From: CBDCWA01 sp046048295
GTDB lineage: Bacteria; Pseudomonadota; Alphaproteobacteria; Rhizobiales; Hyphomicrobiaceae
DNA: 5,025 nt
Assembly (NCBI GenBank): GCA_046048295.1
Contig: JBJOGJ010000274.1
Location: forward strand, 1 to 5,025
Direction: 5' to 3'
Part shown: piece by piece, positions 1-3,698 of the stretch
Numbering within the stretch: position 1 is the stretch's first letter
Layout of the letters: the number at the start of each line of letters is the position of its first letter
Program-made: the position numbers and the translations under genes
Notes under the pieces: generated by a model
What the model saw: only the letters and a program-made list of their open reading frames with translations
Databases searched by the model: none
Told to the model about the DNA's origin: nothing

Positions 1-1
1 A

Positions 2-283
2 AACGTCGCTGAGAAGCCGGCCGTTGCCGTTGCTGCGGCGCCCGTGCCGGCGGCCCTGCCGGACATCCCGGACGCCACCGTCAAGTGCCTGCAGGCGCGG
101 CCACCCAGGACGAAAACGGCGGACGAGACGGTGAGGGCATTGCAGGCCATGGACGCCGCTCGCCGGAAATGCGCGGCCACTCATCTGGCATGGTATCGCG
201 AGCGCCAAGCCGCTGCCGCGGCGCCTGCCGCACCAGTCGCGTCCGAGCCAGTGAAGAAGAAGCCGGCCGCAACGTGGGAGTGA
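2..283 (+). CDS. C-terminal part of a small phage-like protein, possibly lysis/spanin-type (5' end outside window)
   Basis: The frame is open from the left edge, so the true start is probably upstream; a GTG at 44 is an alternative without a clear Shine-Dalgarno. Visible are an Ala/Val/Pro-rich stretch, then 'LPDIPDATVKCL', then 'AMDAARRKCAATHLAWYRER', then an Ala/Pro/Lys-rich tail ending at TGA. Two cysteines, the second in an 'RKC...AWY' context after a proline-bounded segment, resemble the carboxyl half of small Rz/spanin-like lysis proteins that I recall from alphaproteobacterial phages. This is a weak family resemblance, not a domain match. The gene runs toward the Thg1-like gene and meets it at a hairpin-containing junction. 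If the assignment holds, this marks the end of the phage late/lysis region. No signal peptide can be assessed because the amino end is missing. Confidence 0.45.
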   Translation, partial: NVAEKPAVAVAAAPVPAALPDIPDATVKCLQARPPRTKTADETVRALQAMDAARRKCAATHLAWYRERQAAAAAPAAPVASEPVKKKPAATWE

Positions 284-287
284 TACA

Positions 288-311
288 CCGGGCAAGCAGC
301 CGTCTGCCCGG
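288..311. terminator. Hairpin at convergent gene junction, candidate bidirectional terminator
   Basis: CCGGGCA (288-294) and TGCCCGG (305-311) form an exact 7-bp GC-rich inverted repeat with a 10-nt loop. It fills the 30-bp gap between the stop of the left rightward gene (283) and the stop of the leftward Thg1-like gene (314). There is no run of T on either strand, so it is not a textbook intrinsic terminator. Its position between two converging genes is the main argument. An alternative GCAG/CTGC pairing exists inside it. Confidence 0.45.
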
Positions 312-313
312 CC

Positions 314-1141
314 TCAGTTGATAAGGGGCGACGCGCCGTCAAAGACGACGGCGACGCGATTGCTGACGCGGTGGAACTCTGGCATGGCAATTGTCCTAAC
401 CTCAGACCTAGCAACTACGCTATCGGGCGGAGGCCGGTGCTTCTCCGGGATGCGGGCCAATTCCTCGGCGGTGAAGCCACGATCGAACGTCACGCGCCGC
501 GCCCACGTTCCCCACTTGAACGAGGCCGGGTAATCTTCAAACTCAATCCCCTTGTCCGCAAGCATCGCTCGCATGGCCGACTGATCCTTGCCATGCATCT
601 GCTTGGCCGAATAGACGGAGCGCGTTGCCATGCTGACTGCGTTTTTCCTGGCGTCCATCGCCCGCCACAGCAGCGCGTTCGCGGCCTCGGTCTTGGACGG
701 CAGAGAGAACACCCGACAATCGAAGTGCGGAAGCGCCGCGAGCAGCCTCTCCGAAACCTCGGGCTCGAATGCCAGCCTGATTTCTGATGCAAATGAAGCT
801 GCAGCCATCGAGGCCAAGACGCTCGTGAGCTTGTGCACCTTGCCGCCGAACAGAGGTTGTCTCTCAGGCGAATCGCAGGACCAGACGAGGCTGATCTCGT
901 CTGATTGCGTGTAGCCGATGCGAGCGTGCGTCTCGCCGACCAGATGCTTCATCGTGCCGACCATAGCGGCGGTCATGCGCAGGTCGAATGGTCGCCGCAT
1001 GCCGTGCGCAAACGACGAGAACGACCGCCCGTCGATTCGGGCATAGATCGGCACATCCCGGTCGAGCACCCGCGCCGTCTCCATGGCCTCGTATGCCTTC
1101 ATCCGGTCGCCGAAATCATCATGGTCTCCGTGCATCGGCAT
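314..1141 (-). CDS. Thg1-like protein (tRNA-His guanylyltransferase / 3'-5' polymerase family)
   Basis: Family members add nucleotides in the 3'-to-5' direction to tRNA 5' ends: eukaryotic Thg1 adds G-1 to tRNA-His, and bacterial and archaeal relatives (TLPs) repair 5'-truncated tRNAs. From the ATG at 1141 the protein has 275 residues, normal for the family. 'GDRMKAYE' (11-18) leads into 'ARIDGRSFSSF' with metal-binding Asp37-Gly38. 'GYTQSDEISLVW' follows with the second catalytic Asp81. Then come a helix 'KVHKLTSVLASMAA' (101-114) and 'FDCRVFSLPS' (140-149). 'LLWRAMDARKNAVS' (157-170) matches the Thg1 W-R...D...N block, and the catalytic core looks intact. The start is uncertain: ATG 1201 would overlap the upstream gene and has no Shine-Dalgarno, while 1141 and 1135 have only weak ones. 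Starting at 1141, 7 nt after the preceding stop, suggests translational coupling. It is the last gene of a leftward operon. Tailed-phage TLPs are uncommon, so substrate and role (tRNA repair versus tRNA-His maturation) are unknown. Confidence 0.9.
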   Translation of the reverse strand: MPMHGDHDDFGDRMKAYEAMETARVLDRDVPIYARIDGRSFSSFAHGMRRPFDLRMTAAMVGTMKHLVGETHARIGYTQSDEISLVWSCDSPERQPLFGGKVHKLTSVLASMAAASFASEIRLAFEPEVSERLLAALPHFDCRVFSLPSKTEAANALLWRAMDARKNAVSMATRSVYSAKQMHGKDQSAMRAMLADKGIEFEDYPASFKWGTWARRVTFDRGFTAEELARIPEKHRPPPDSVVARSEVRTIAMPEFHRVSNRVAVVFDGASPLIN

Positions 1142-1148
1142 CGGGGCT

Positions 1149-1409
1149 TCAGTTGCTACGGTTGCGGATGGCGTCAGCGACGACGCCGACGATACTCGCA
1201 TCGGTGGCGCGGCCGTTCTTCATATGATGCTGTGCGTGGTCCTCGACGACCTTCGCGCACGCCTCGCGCTCGGCCGCGAGCGCTCGCGCGATATCCATGA
1301 TACTGGCTTCGCGCACACCAGTAGTGCCTCCGCAGCTTTCTGCGCAATTGCACAGCAGCGCGTCTAGTGCATTCTCTGCTGATTTCATGATGTCGTGCGG
1401 TAACTGCAT
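1149..1409 (-). CDS. Small hypothetical phage protein with 'AAEREACAKVVEDHA' helix
   Basis: The product has 86 residues and no known function. The centre reads 'IARALAAEREACAKVVEDHA' and the end 'VVADAIRNRSN'. I recognise this pairing (a helical 'EREACAK' block followed by 'IAxAIRxR') from many short uncharacterised phage ORFs, but it has no assigned role. The amino part holds three cysteines close together (20, 22, 26), which could be a partial metal site or chance. The ATG at 1409 is supported by a purine-rich leader, GAAAGGCCGGA, ending 3 nt before it; the same leader precedes the next gene upstream. It lies 22 nt after the stop of the 83-residue gene and 7 nt before the Thg1-like start. 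It is the third gene of the leftward operon. Confidence 0.72.
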   Translation of the reverse strand: MQLPHDIMKSAENALDALLCNCAESCGGTTGVREASIMDIARALAAEREACAKVVEDHAQHHMKNGRATDASIVGVVADAIRNRSN

Positions 1410-1412
1410 CGA

Positions 1413-1423
1413 TCCGGCCTTTC
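1413..1423 (-). repeat. Duplicated ribosome-binding leader GAAAGGCCGGA (copy 1)
   Basis: On the minus strand GAAAGGCCGGA ends 3 nt before the ATG at 1409. The identical 11-mer lies at the identical distance before the ATG at 1683. The GAAAGG portion can pair with the anti-Shine-Dalgarno. Confidence 0.7.
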
Positions 1424-1431
1424 GTGATACG

Positions 1432-1683
1432 TCAGATCAACGGTTCGTTCTTCTGGTCCGGCTCGCGCAACACACCCACGAGATAGATGCGCTTGTCGTC
1501 GGGATAGTCGAGCCAGACGGTTACCTGCTGCCGGACGCGCTCGAAGATCGACGTCAGCTCACGCTCGTATTGGTCGCCGCGAGCTGTGGCCAATTTCACT
1601 TCAAGCTCCAGCTTCGCGATGCGTTCGTGATAGTGCCGGTACTTCTCATCGCGATCCGGGTGCGTAATGTTGCACTGGCTCAT
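1432..1683 (-). CDS. Small hypothetical protein, predicted coiled coil
   Basis: The product has 83 residues and no recognised family. Residues about 12-50 ('DEKYRHYHERIAKLELEVKL' and on) are strongly charged, with Leu/Ile/Val spacing typical of a long amphipathic or coiled-coil helix. The end is a short 'VTVWLDYPDDKRIYLVGVL' stretch likely to form beta structure. There are no membrane segments and no catalytic motif. The ATG at 1683 has the same GAAAGGCCGGA leader at the same 3-nt distance as the next gene, and it follows the upstream stop by 18 nt. It is the second gene of the leftward operon. It may be a protein-protein interaction factor, but nothing shows a partner. Confidence 0.7.
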   Translation of the reverse strand: MSQCNITHPDRDEKYRHYHERIAKLELEVKLATARGDQYERELTSIFERVRQQVTVWLDYPDDKRIYLVGVLREPDQKNEPLI

Positions 1684-1686
1684 GTG

Positions 1687-1697
1687 TCCGGCCTTTC
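1687..1697 (-). repeat. Duplicated ribosome-binding leader GAAAGGCCGGA (copy 2)
   Basis: Exact second copy of the leader at 1413-1423, again 3 nt from the start codon (ATG at 1683). It supports both start choices. Confidence 0.7.
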
Positions 1698-1701
1698 TCG
1701 A

Positions 1702-1938
1702 TCACTTTGCCAGGGGCCACACCGTGGCCAGCGGCCCGGTGCCTACAGCTTCCCACTTCGTCACGCCCTTGCGCGGGCCGATGACCGTGATGACCTCTCC
1801 GAACTTGGCATAGGCGCGTGCAGCCTTAGCCGCCTCTTCGGCGCTCTTGCACCCAATGGTCACGCGCGAATGCAGCTGATCGTTGCCGATGTGAGCGAGG
1901 TACTTGGCCTCGAAAATGCTGAGATCGGTGCGTGCCAT
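1702..1938 (-). CDS. Small hypothetical protein, first gene of leftward operon
   Basis: The product has 78 residues, starting 'MARTDLSIFEAKYLAHIGND', with 'KSAEEAAKAARAYAKFGEVITVIGPRKG' in the middle. I read it as a mixed alpha/beta protein with one Ala-rich helix (about 31-46) followed by a beta strand; no family is recognised. The frame is open further upstream to 2043, but that would run through the divergent promoter and into the opposite gene. The ATG at 1938 has a good Shine-Dalgarno, GGGAG (1947-1951, 8 nt before the start), and sits about 20 nt after the predicted leftward transcription start. It is therefore the likely first gene of the operon that ends with the Thg1-like gene. In a lambda-like layout this would be the repressor position, but no helix-turn-helix is visible. 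Confidence 0.7.
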   Translation of the reverse strand: MARTDLSIFEAKYLAHIGNDQLHSRVTIGCKSAEEAAKAARAYAKFGEVITVIGPRKGVTKWEAVGTGPLATVWPLAK

Positions 1939-1965
1939 GTCCGTGTCTCCCGTGCTGGTGAAATG

Positions 1966-1994
1966 AATATAGCGAGCTTGACATGCCGTGTCAA
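1966..1994 (-). promoter_or_regulatory. Predicted leftward sigma70-type promoter (for the Thg1-like operon)
   Basis: On the minus strand, TTGACA (1994 to 1989) is an exact -35 consensus. A 17-nt spacer separates it from TATATT (1971 to 1966), five of six matches to TATAAT. Transcription would start near 1959, giving about a 20-nt leader carrying the GGGAG ribosome-binding site of the gene at 1938. The -35 is one arm of the palindrome shared with the rightward promoter. Confidence 0.72.
1978..1994. promoter_or_regulatory. Palindromic operator covering both -35 boxes
   Basis: TTGACA-TGCCG-TGTCAA is an exact inverted repeat with 6-bp arms and a 5-bp centre. Each arm is the -35 hexamer of one of the two divergent promoters, so a dimer bound here would block both at once. 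The adjacent HTH protein (2015-2218) is the obvious candidate ligand by position. The match to an operator is inferred from symmetry and place. No second full copy was found by eye in the window. Confidence 0.6.
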
Positions 1995-2006
1995 CAACGA
2001 TATTAA
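1978..2006 (+). promoter_or_regulatory. Predicted rightward sigma70-type promoter (for the HTH/early operon), leaderless start expected
   Basis: TTGACA (1978-1983) is an exact -35 consensus. A 17-nt spacer leads to TATTAA (2001-2006), four of six matches to TATAAT. A start about 7 nt downstream falls near 2013, two bases before the ATG of the HTH gene at 2015, so the first gene would be read from a leaderless or nearly leaderless mRNA. No Shine-Dalgarno is visible before that ATG, which agrees with this. Confidence 0.68.
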
Positions 2007-2014
2007 CACCGCTC

Positions 2015-2218
2015 ATGAGATACAGCGACGACCACATTCGCAAAGTTCTGGAAGACGAGATCGCTAGGGCTGGTGGCGTGCGCCGTCTAGCGGCGGAGGT
2101 CGGGCTGTCTCCCGCATTTATCTCCGCCGTCAGGTCTAGTCAGGCCCCGCCAGGGCCGACGCTCGCGTCTTACCTTGGTTATGTTGAGGATGGGAAGCGA
2201 TGGGTGGAGAAGCGCTAA
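2015..2218 (+). CDS. Cro/XRE-like helix-turn-helix regulator
   Basis: The product has 67 residues, the size of phage Cro and YdaS-like regulators. 'VLEDEIARAGGVRRLAAEVG' (11-30) followed by 'LSPAFISAVRSS' (31-42) fits the XRE pattern: helix, 'RLAAEVGLS' first HTH helix and turn, then a recognition helix 'PAFISAVR'. 'APPGPTLASYLGY' (44-56) is the usual proline-glycine turn and last helix of small phage repressors, and there is no further domain. The ATG at 2015 was preferred over an in-frame GTG at 1988 because 1988 lies inside the promoter spacer. No Shine-Dalgarno is present, consistent with leaderless translation. It is the first gene of the rightward operon, and its TAA overlaps the next ATG by one base (TAATG). 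By position it probably binds the palindrome just upstream, repressing itself and the leftward operon. Confidence 0.82.
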   Translation: MRYSDDHIRKVLEDEIARAGGVRRLAAEVGLSPAFISAVRSSQAPPGPTLASYLGYVEDGKRWVEKR

Positions 2219-2583
2219 TGTCGAGATACGCAGCGTCGGCCACGCACGTCTACGTCATCGACGCCGGGGATATGGCGAAGGTCGGCGCAAGCAGCCACAT
2301 CCGGCGCCGCGTGACGCAAATCGTGAACAGCTACGGCAACATGATGGGCGGCAGAAAAATGCGTCTTCACGCGGCATGGGAGATCAACGGGGCGGGCAAG
2401 ATTGAGACCGCAGCGCGCAAGGCCCTGGCCGCGAATTTCGATCGATGGAGCGTTGATTGGTTCATGACCGACGCCGTGTCTGCGAGCGCGCTTGTTGAGA
2501 AAGCCATGCGGGACTTTGGATATGATCCGGTCGCGGCAATCCGCGACTTCGGTGTTCTTCCAATTCCGGGGCGCGGCCGATGA
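2218..2583 (+). CDS. GIY-YIG-like (T5orf172/MUG113-type) domain protein
   Basis: The product has 121 residues. 'THVYVIDAGDMAKVGASSHI' (9-28) followed by Arg residues at 29-31 matches the opening of small GIY-YIG nucleases of the T5orf172/MUG113 kind: 'YV' replaces GIY, 'KVG' replaces YIG, then the conserved Arg. 'KIETAARKALAA' (61-72) supplies the family Glu (63), and 'WSVDWF' (77-82) corresponds to the usual '(E)WF' end. The first tyrosine motif is only partly canonical, so the fold is more secure than nuclease activity. The ATG at 2218 has GGAG (2206-2209) 8 nt upstream and overlaps the HTH gene's stop; an in-frame ATG at 2200 is less likely. It is the second gene of the rightward operon. 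Such proteins occur in phages as nucleases of unclear role. Confidence 0.62.
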   Translation: MSRYAASATHVYVIDAGDMAKVGASSHIRRRVTQIVNSYGNMMGGRKMRLHAAWEINGAGKIETAARKALAANFDRWSVDWFMTDAVSASALVEKAMRDFGYDPVAAIRDFGVLPIPGRGR

Positions 2584-2669
2584 TCTCGACCGTGTATCGC
2601 TACTTCGATGCGGTCGCGGTCGCGACGCTGCAAGAGGAAGGCCGGCTTGCCCGGCGACGCAAGAGGTAG
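2580..2669 (+). CDS. Very small ORF (29 residues) coupled by ATGA overlap
   Basis: The ATG at 2580 overlaps the stop of the GIY-YIG-like gene (ATGA), and the frame ends in TAG at 2667-2669. The product starts 'MISTVYRYFDAVAVATLQEE' and ends in a very basic 'RLARRRKR'. No family is recognised. It fills what would otherwise be a 99-nt gap in a tightly packed operon, and its stop lies against the ribosome-binding site of the next gene. The overlap and packing are the only support. It could also be a coupling ORF or not translated. Confidence 0.4.
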   Translation: MISTVYRYFDAVAVATLQEEGRLARRRKR

Positions 2670-2670
2670 A

Positions 2671-2685
2671 GGAGCACTTGCCGTG
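2671..2685 (+). repeat. Repeated start region, GGAGC-NN-TTGCCGTG (copy 1)
   Basis: GGAGCACTTGCCGTG holds the Shine-Dalgarno, spacer and GTG start of the 77-residue gene. It differs at two positions from 2922-2936. The likeness of the spacer, not only of the GGAG, is what makes it a repeat. Confidence 0.6.
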
Positions 2686-2916
2686 GCAATGCGCAGGCTA
2701 AGCCTACAGGACGCTCGATCCGCTATTGCGGCCCACAACGAGCACAGCTATGCGGACTGCGAACTGGCGGACTATCCAGGCGGCCTCGTTCTGCTCATCG
2801 GCCGCGTCTCGCACTGCGGCGGCACAGACAAGACGTGGATGGGCGTAGTTGAGCCGCGCGACGCTGACGCGCTGGAGGCTGAGGGGTTAGCCGACGGCTG
2901 GCGTCGAGCGAAGTGA
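2683..2916 (+). CDS. Hypothetical protein, 77 residues
   Basis: This is an unrecognised small soluble protein: 'LSLQDARSAIAAHNEHSYAD' begins a helix, 'GGLVLLIGRVSHCGG' is a likely beta hairpin, and 'DADALEAEGLADGWRRAK' is a helical end. The GTG at 2683 was chosen because GGAG (2671-2674) sits 8 nt before it, and the next gene has the same spacing and a near-identical spacer before its own GTG. The ATG at 2689 would leave 14 nt. The frame is open further upstream to 2608, but that part overlaps the 29-residue ORF and has no initiation signal. It is separated from the next start by 17 nt. Confidence 0.62.
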   Translation: MAMRRLSLQDARSAIAAHNEHSYADCELADYPGGLVLLIGRVSHCGGTDKTWMGVVEPRDADALEAEGLADGWRRAK

Positions 2917-2921
2917 ATGAA

Positions 2922-2936
2922 GGAGCGGTTGCCGTG
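2922..2936 (+). repeat. Repeated start region, GGAGC-NN-TTGCCGTG (copy 2)
   Basis: GGAGCGGTTGCCGTG holds the Shine-Dalgarno, 8-nt spacer and GTG start of the 61-residue gene. The upstream 11-mer ATGAAGGAGCG (2917-2927) recurs exactly at 3116-3126. Confidence 0.6.
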
Positions 2937-3119
2937 ACGGATGACTTTGGCACTGAGATCAAGGCCGGCGACAGGCTCAGCTTGTCGGTAGGTATCCCAC
3001 CGCGCGAGGTCGTCGTGACAGTGACGGAGCGCAACGGCAGGATGAGCGTCAAAAATGCCGAAGGTCAGATGTCTCTGGTGCGCGCTCTGCGCTACTTCCC
3101 TGCAGAGGTTGTTCGATGA
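2934..3119 (+). CDS. Hypothetical small protein, 61 residues, probably beta-rich
   Basis: 'TEIKAGDRLSLSV' (8-20) followed by 'REVVVTVTERNGRMSVKN' (25-42) and a final 'YFPAEVV' suggests a small all-beta barrel (SH3- or KOW-like), a guess from strand pattern only. No family is recognised. The GTG at 2934 has GGAG (2922-2925) 8 nt upstream; an in-frame GTG at 2913 lies before the preceding gene's stop and lacks a ribosome-binding site. Its TGA overlaps an ATG at 3116 (ATGA). Confidence 0.6.
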   Translation: MTDDFGTEIKAGDRLSLSVGIPPREVVVTVTERNGRMSVKNAEGQMSLVRALRYFPAEVVR

Positions 3120-3120
3120 A

Positions 3121-3133
3121 GGAGCGCTCGATG
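3121..3133 (+). repeat. Repeated start region, GGAGCG-N-TCGATG (copy 1)
   Basis: GGAGCGCTCGATG carries the Shine-Dalgarno and ATG of the membrane peptide. It differs at one base from 3229-3241 in front of the next gene. This repeat is the reason for preferring 3131 over 3116 as the start. Confidence 0.6.
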
Positions 3134-3226
3134 ACGTGGCTTGCTGCAAGCGATCCATCAGCCGTGACAGCGGTTGTCGGGCTGATTGTCCTGTGCGCCG
3201 TCATAATCGCAGCGGACGCACGATAG
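3131..3226 (+). CDS. Small single-span membrane peptide (31 residues)
   Basis: The frame from ATG 3131 to TAG 3224-3226 encodes 31 residues: a short 'MTWLAASDPS' head, then about 19 hydrophobic residues ('AVTAVVGLIVLCAVIIAA') and a brief 'DAR' end, a convincing single transmembrane segment. The ATG at 3131 has GGAG (3121-3124) 6 nt upstream, nearly the same initiation region as the next gene. The in-frame ATG at 3116 (five residues more, overlapping the previous stop as ATGA, with AGAGG 7 nt upstream) is a serious alternative. Function is unknown. Phage operons often carry such peptides (holin-like, superinfection exclusion, membrane-toxin), but nothing here separates those options. Confidence 0.5.
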   Translation: MTWLAASDPSAVTAVVGLIVLCAVIIAADAR

Positions 3227-3228
3227 GA

Positions 3229-3241
3229 GGAGCGATCGATG
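3229..3241 (+). repeat. Repeated start region, GGAGCG-N-TCGATG (copy 2)
   Basis: GGAGCGATCGATG carries part of the GGAGGAG Shine-Dalgarno and the ATG of the 100-residue gene. It has a one-base difference from the copy at 3121-3133. Confidence 0.6.
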
Positions 3242-3541
3242 GTGCACGGCATGGATAACATGGACGACCCTGTGGCGCCCTTTACGGGCGTGCGTGTCAA
3301 AAGCCGGCGAGACCGGCGCCTCGCCGAACTCGAGGCATTCGTCGCAACTGTCGAGATCATCGAAACGTCATGGGTCACTGGCGTCGTGTCTGCTCAGGAA
3401 TCGATGATTACGCTGTCCGAAGCATGGCGGAAGGTGAGGCCCCCGCCCGCGACGCCGAACGCAGACGACATCGCGTGGGCGAACGAAGAGATGCAGAAGG
3501 TCATGCAGACCGACGAGTGGAAGGCGACGAGGCCAACGTAA
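3239..3541 (+). CDS. Hypothetical protein, 100 residues, last gene of rightward operon
   Basis: No family is recognised. The protein is acidic at both ends with a basic patch 'VRVKSRRDRRLAELEAFVAT' (18-37) that probably starts a long helix. It continues with 'WVTGVVSAQESMITLSEAWR', a Pro-rich hinge 'RPPPATPNADD', and a terminal helix 'IAWANEEMQKVMQTDEW'. There is no membrane segment or signal peptide. The ATG at 3239 is well supported by GGAGGAG (3226-3232), 6 nt upstream. It starts 12 nt after the membrane-peptide gene stops. It is the last rightward gene before the attachment region, 109 nt before the half-tRNA. Confidence 0.62.
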   Translation: MVHGMDNMDDPVAPFTGVRVKSRRDRRLAELEAFVATVEIIETSWVTGVVSAQESMITLSEAWRKVRPPPATPNADDIAWANEEMQKVMQTDEWKATRPT

Positions 3542-3650
3542 GCCGTCGCCATGCCAAGCTATCCCAAGAATGCCGTGAACGAATCTCGCACACGGAGTGC
3601 CGCAAGATGGTTCAATCCCGTGCATTTGCGTCAACGAAGGCAAGTTGCCG

Positions 3651-3698
3651 TGCTTCGGGAGCAAGGGGTCGGGGGTTCGAATCCCTCCGCTCCGACCA
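3651..3698 (+). other. Attachment-site core: 3' half of a tRNA-Pro(CGG) gene
   Basis: Reading as tRNA: the loop TTCGGGA (3654-3660) has anticodon CGG (3656-3658) and G37. The 3' anticodon strand is GCAAG (3661-3665) and the variable region GGGTC. The T stem GGGGG (3671-3675) and CCCTC (3683-3687) enclose T-loop TTCGAAT. The acceptor strand is CGCTCCG (3688-3694), then A73 and an encoded CCA (3696-3698). The C1-G72/A73 logic and the loop and variable region match tRNA-Pro. Upstream, only TGC (3651-3653) continues the anticodon stem; the next base is a mismatch and no D arm or 5' acceptor strand follows, so the gene is a half. Tyrosine integrases commonly use tRNA 3' halves as cores, and an integrase gene ends 48 nt to the right. 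The rest of 3542-3745 holds no gene I can support. Confidence 0.82.

Noticed and set aside
371..787. Rightward 138-residue frame opposite the Thg1-like gene
   Set aside because: Shadow of a gene with clear family motifs on the other strand; composition is Arg/His-rich as expected for antisense of high-GC coding DNA.
1297..2067. Rightward 256-residue open frame, one of the longest
   Set aside because: It is antisense to three small genes with good ribosome-binding sites, runs straight through the divergent promoter, and shows no domain. Long antisense frames are common in high-GC coding DNA.
3295..3300. Second TGTCAA as another operator
   Set aside because: Only one half-site, inside a coding region, with no facing TTGACA at the right distance.
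3593..3695. Complete class-II tRNA: CGGAGTG (3593-3599) can pair with the acceptor strand CGCTCCG (3688-3694)
   Set aside because: The span would be 103 nt, has no T8, no proper D arm and no second anticodon stem strand. The anticodon stem of the half-tRNA breaks at its fourth base pair. The acceptor pairing is probably chance, and a half-tRNA attachment core explains the region better.
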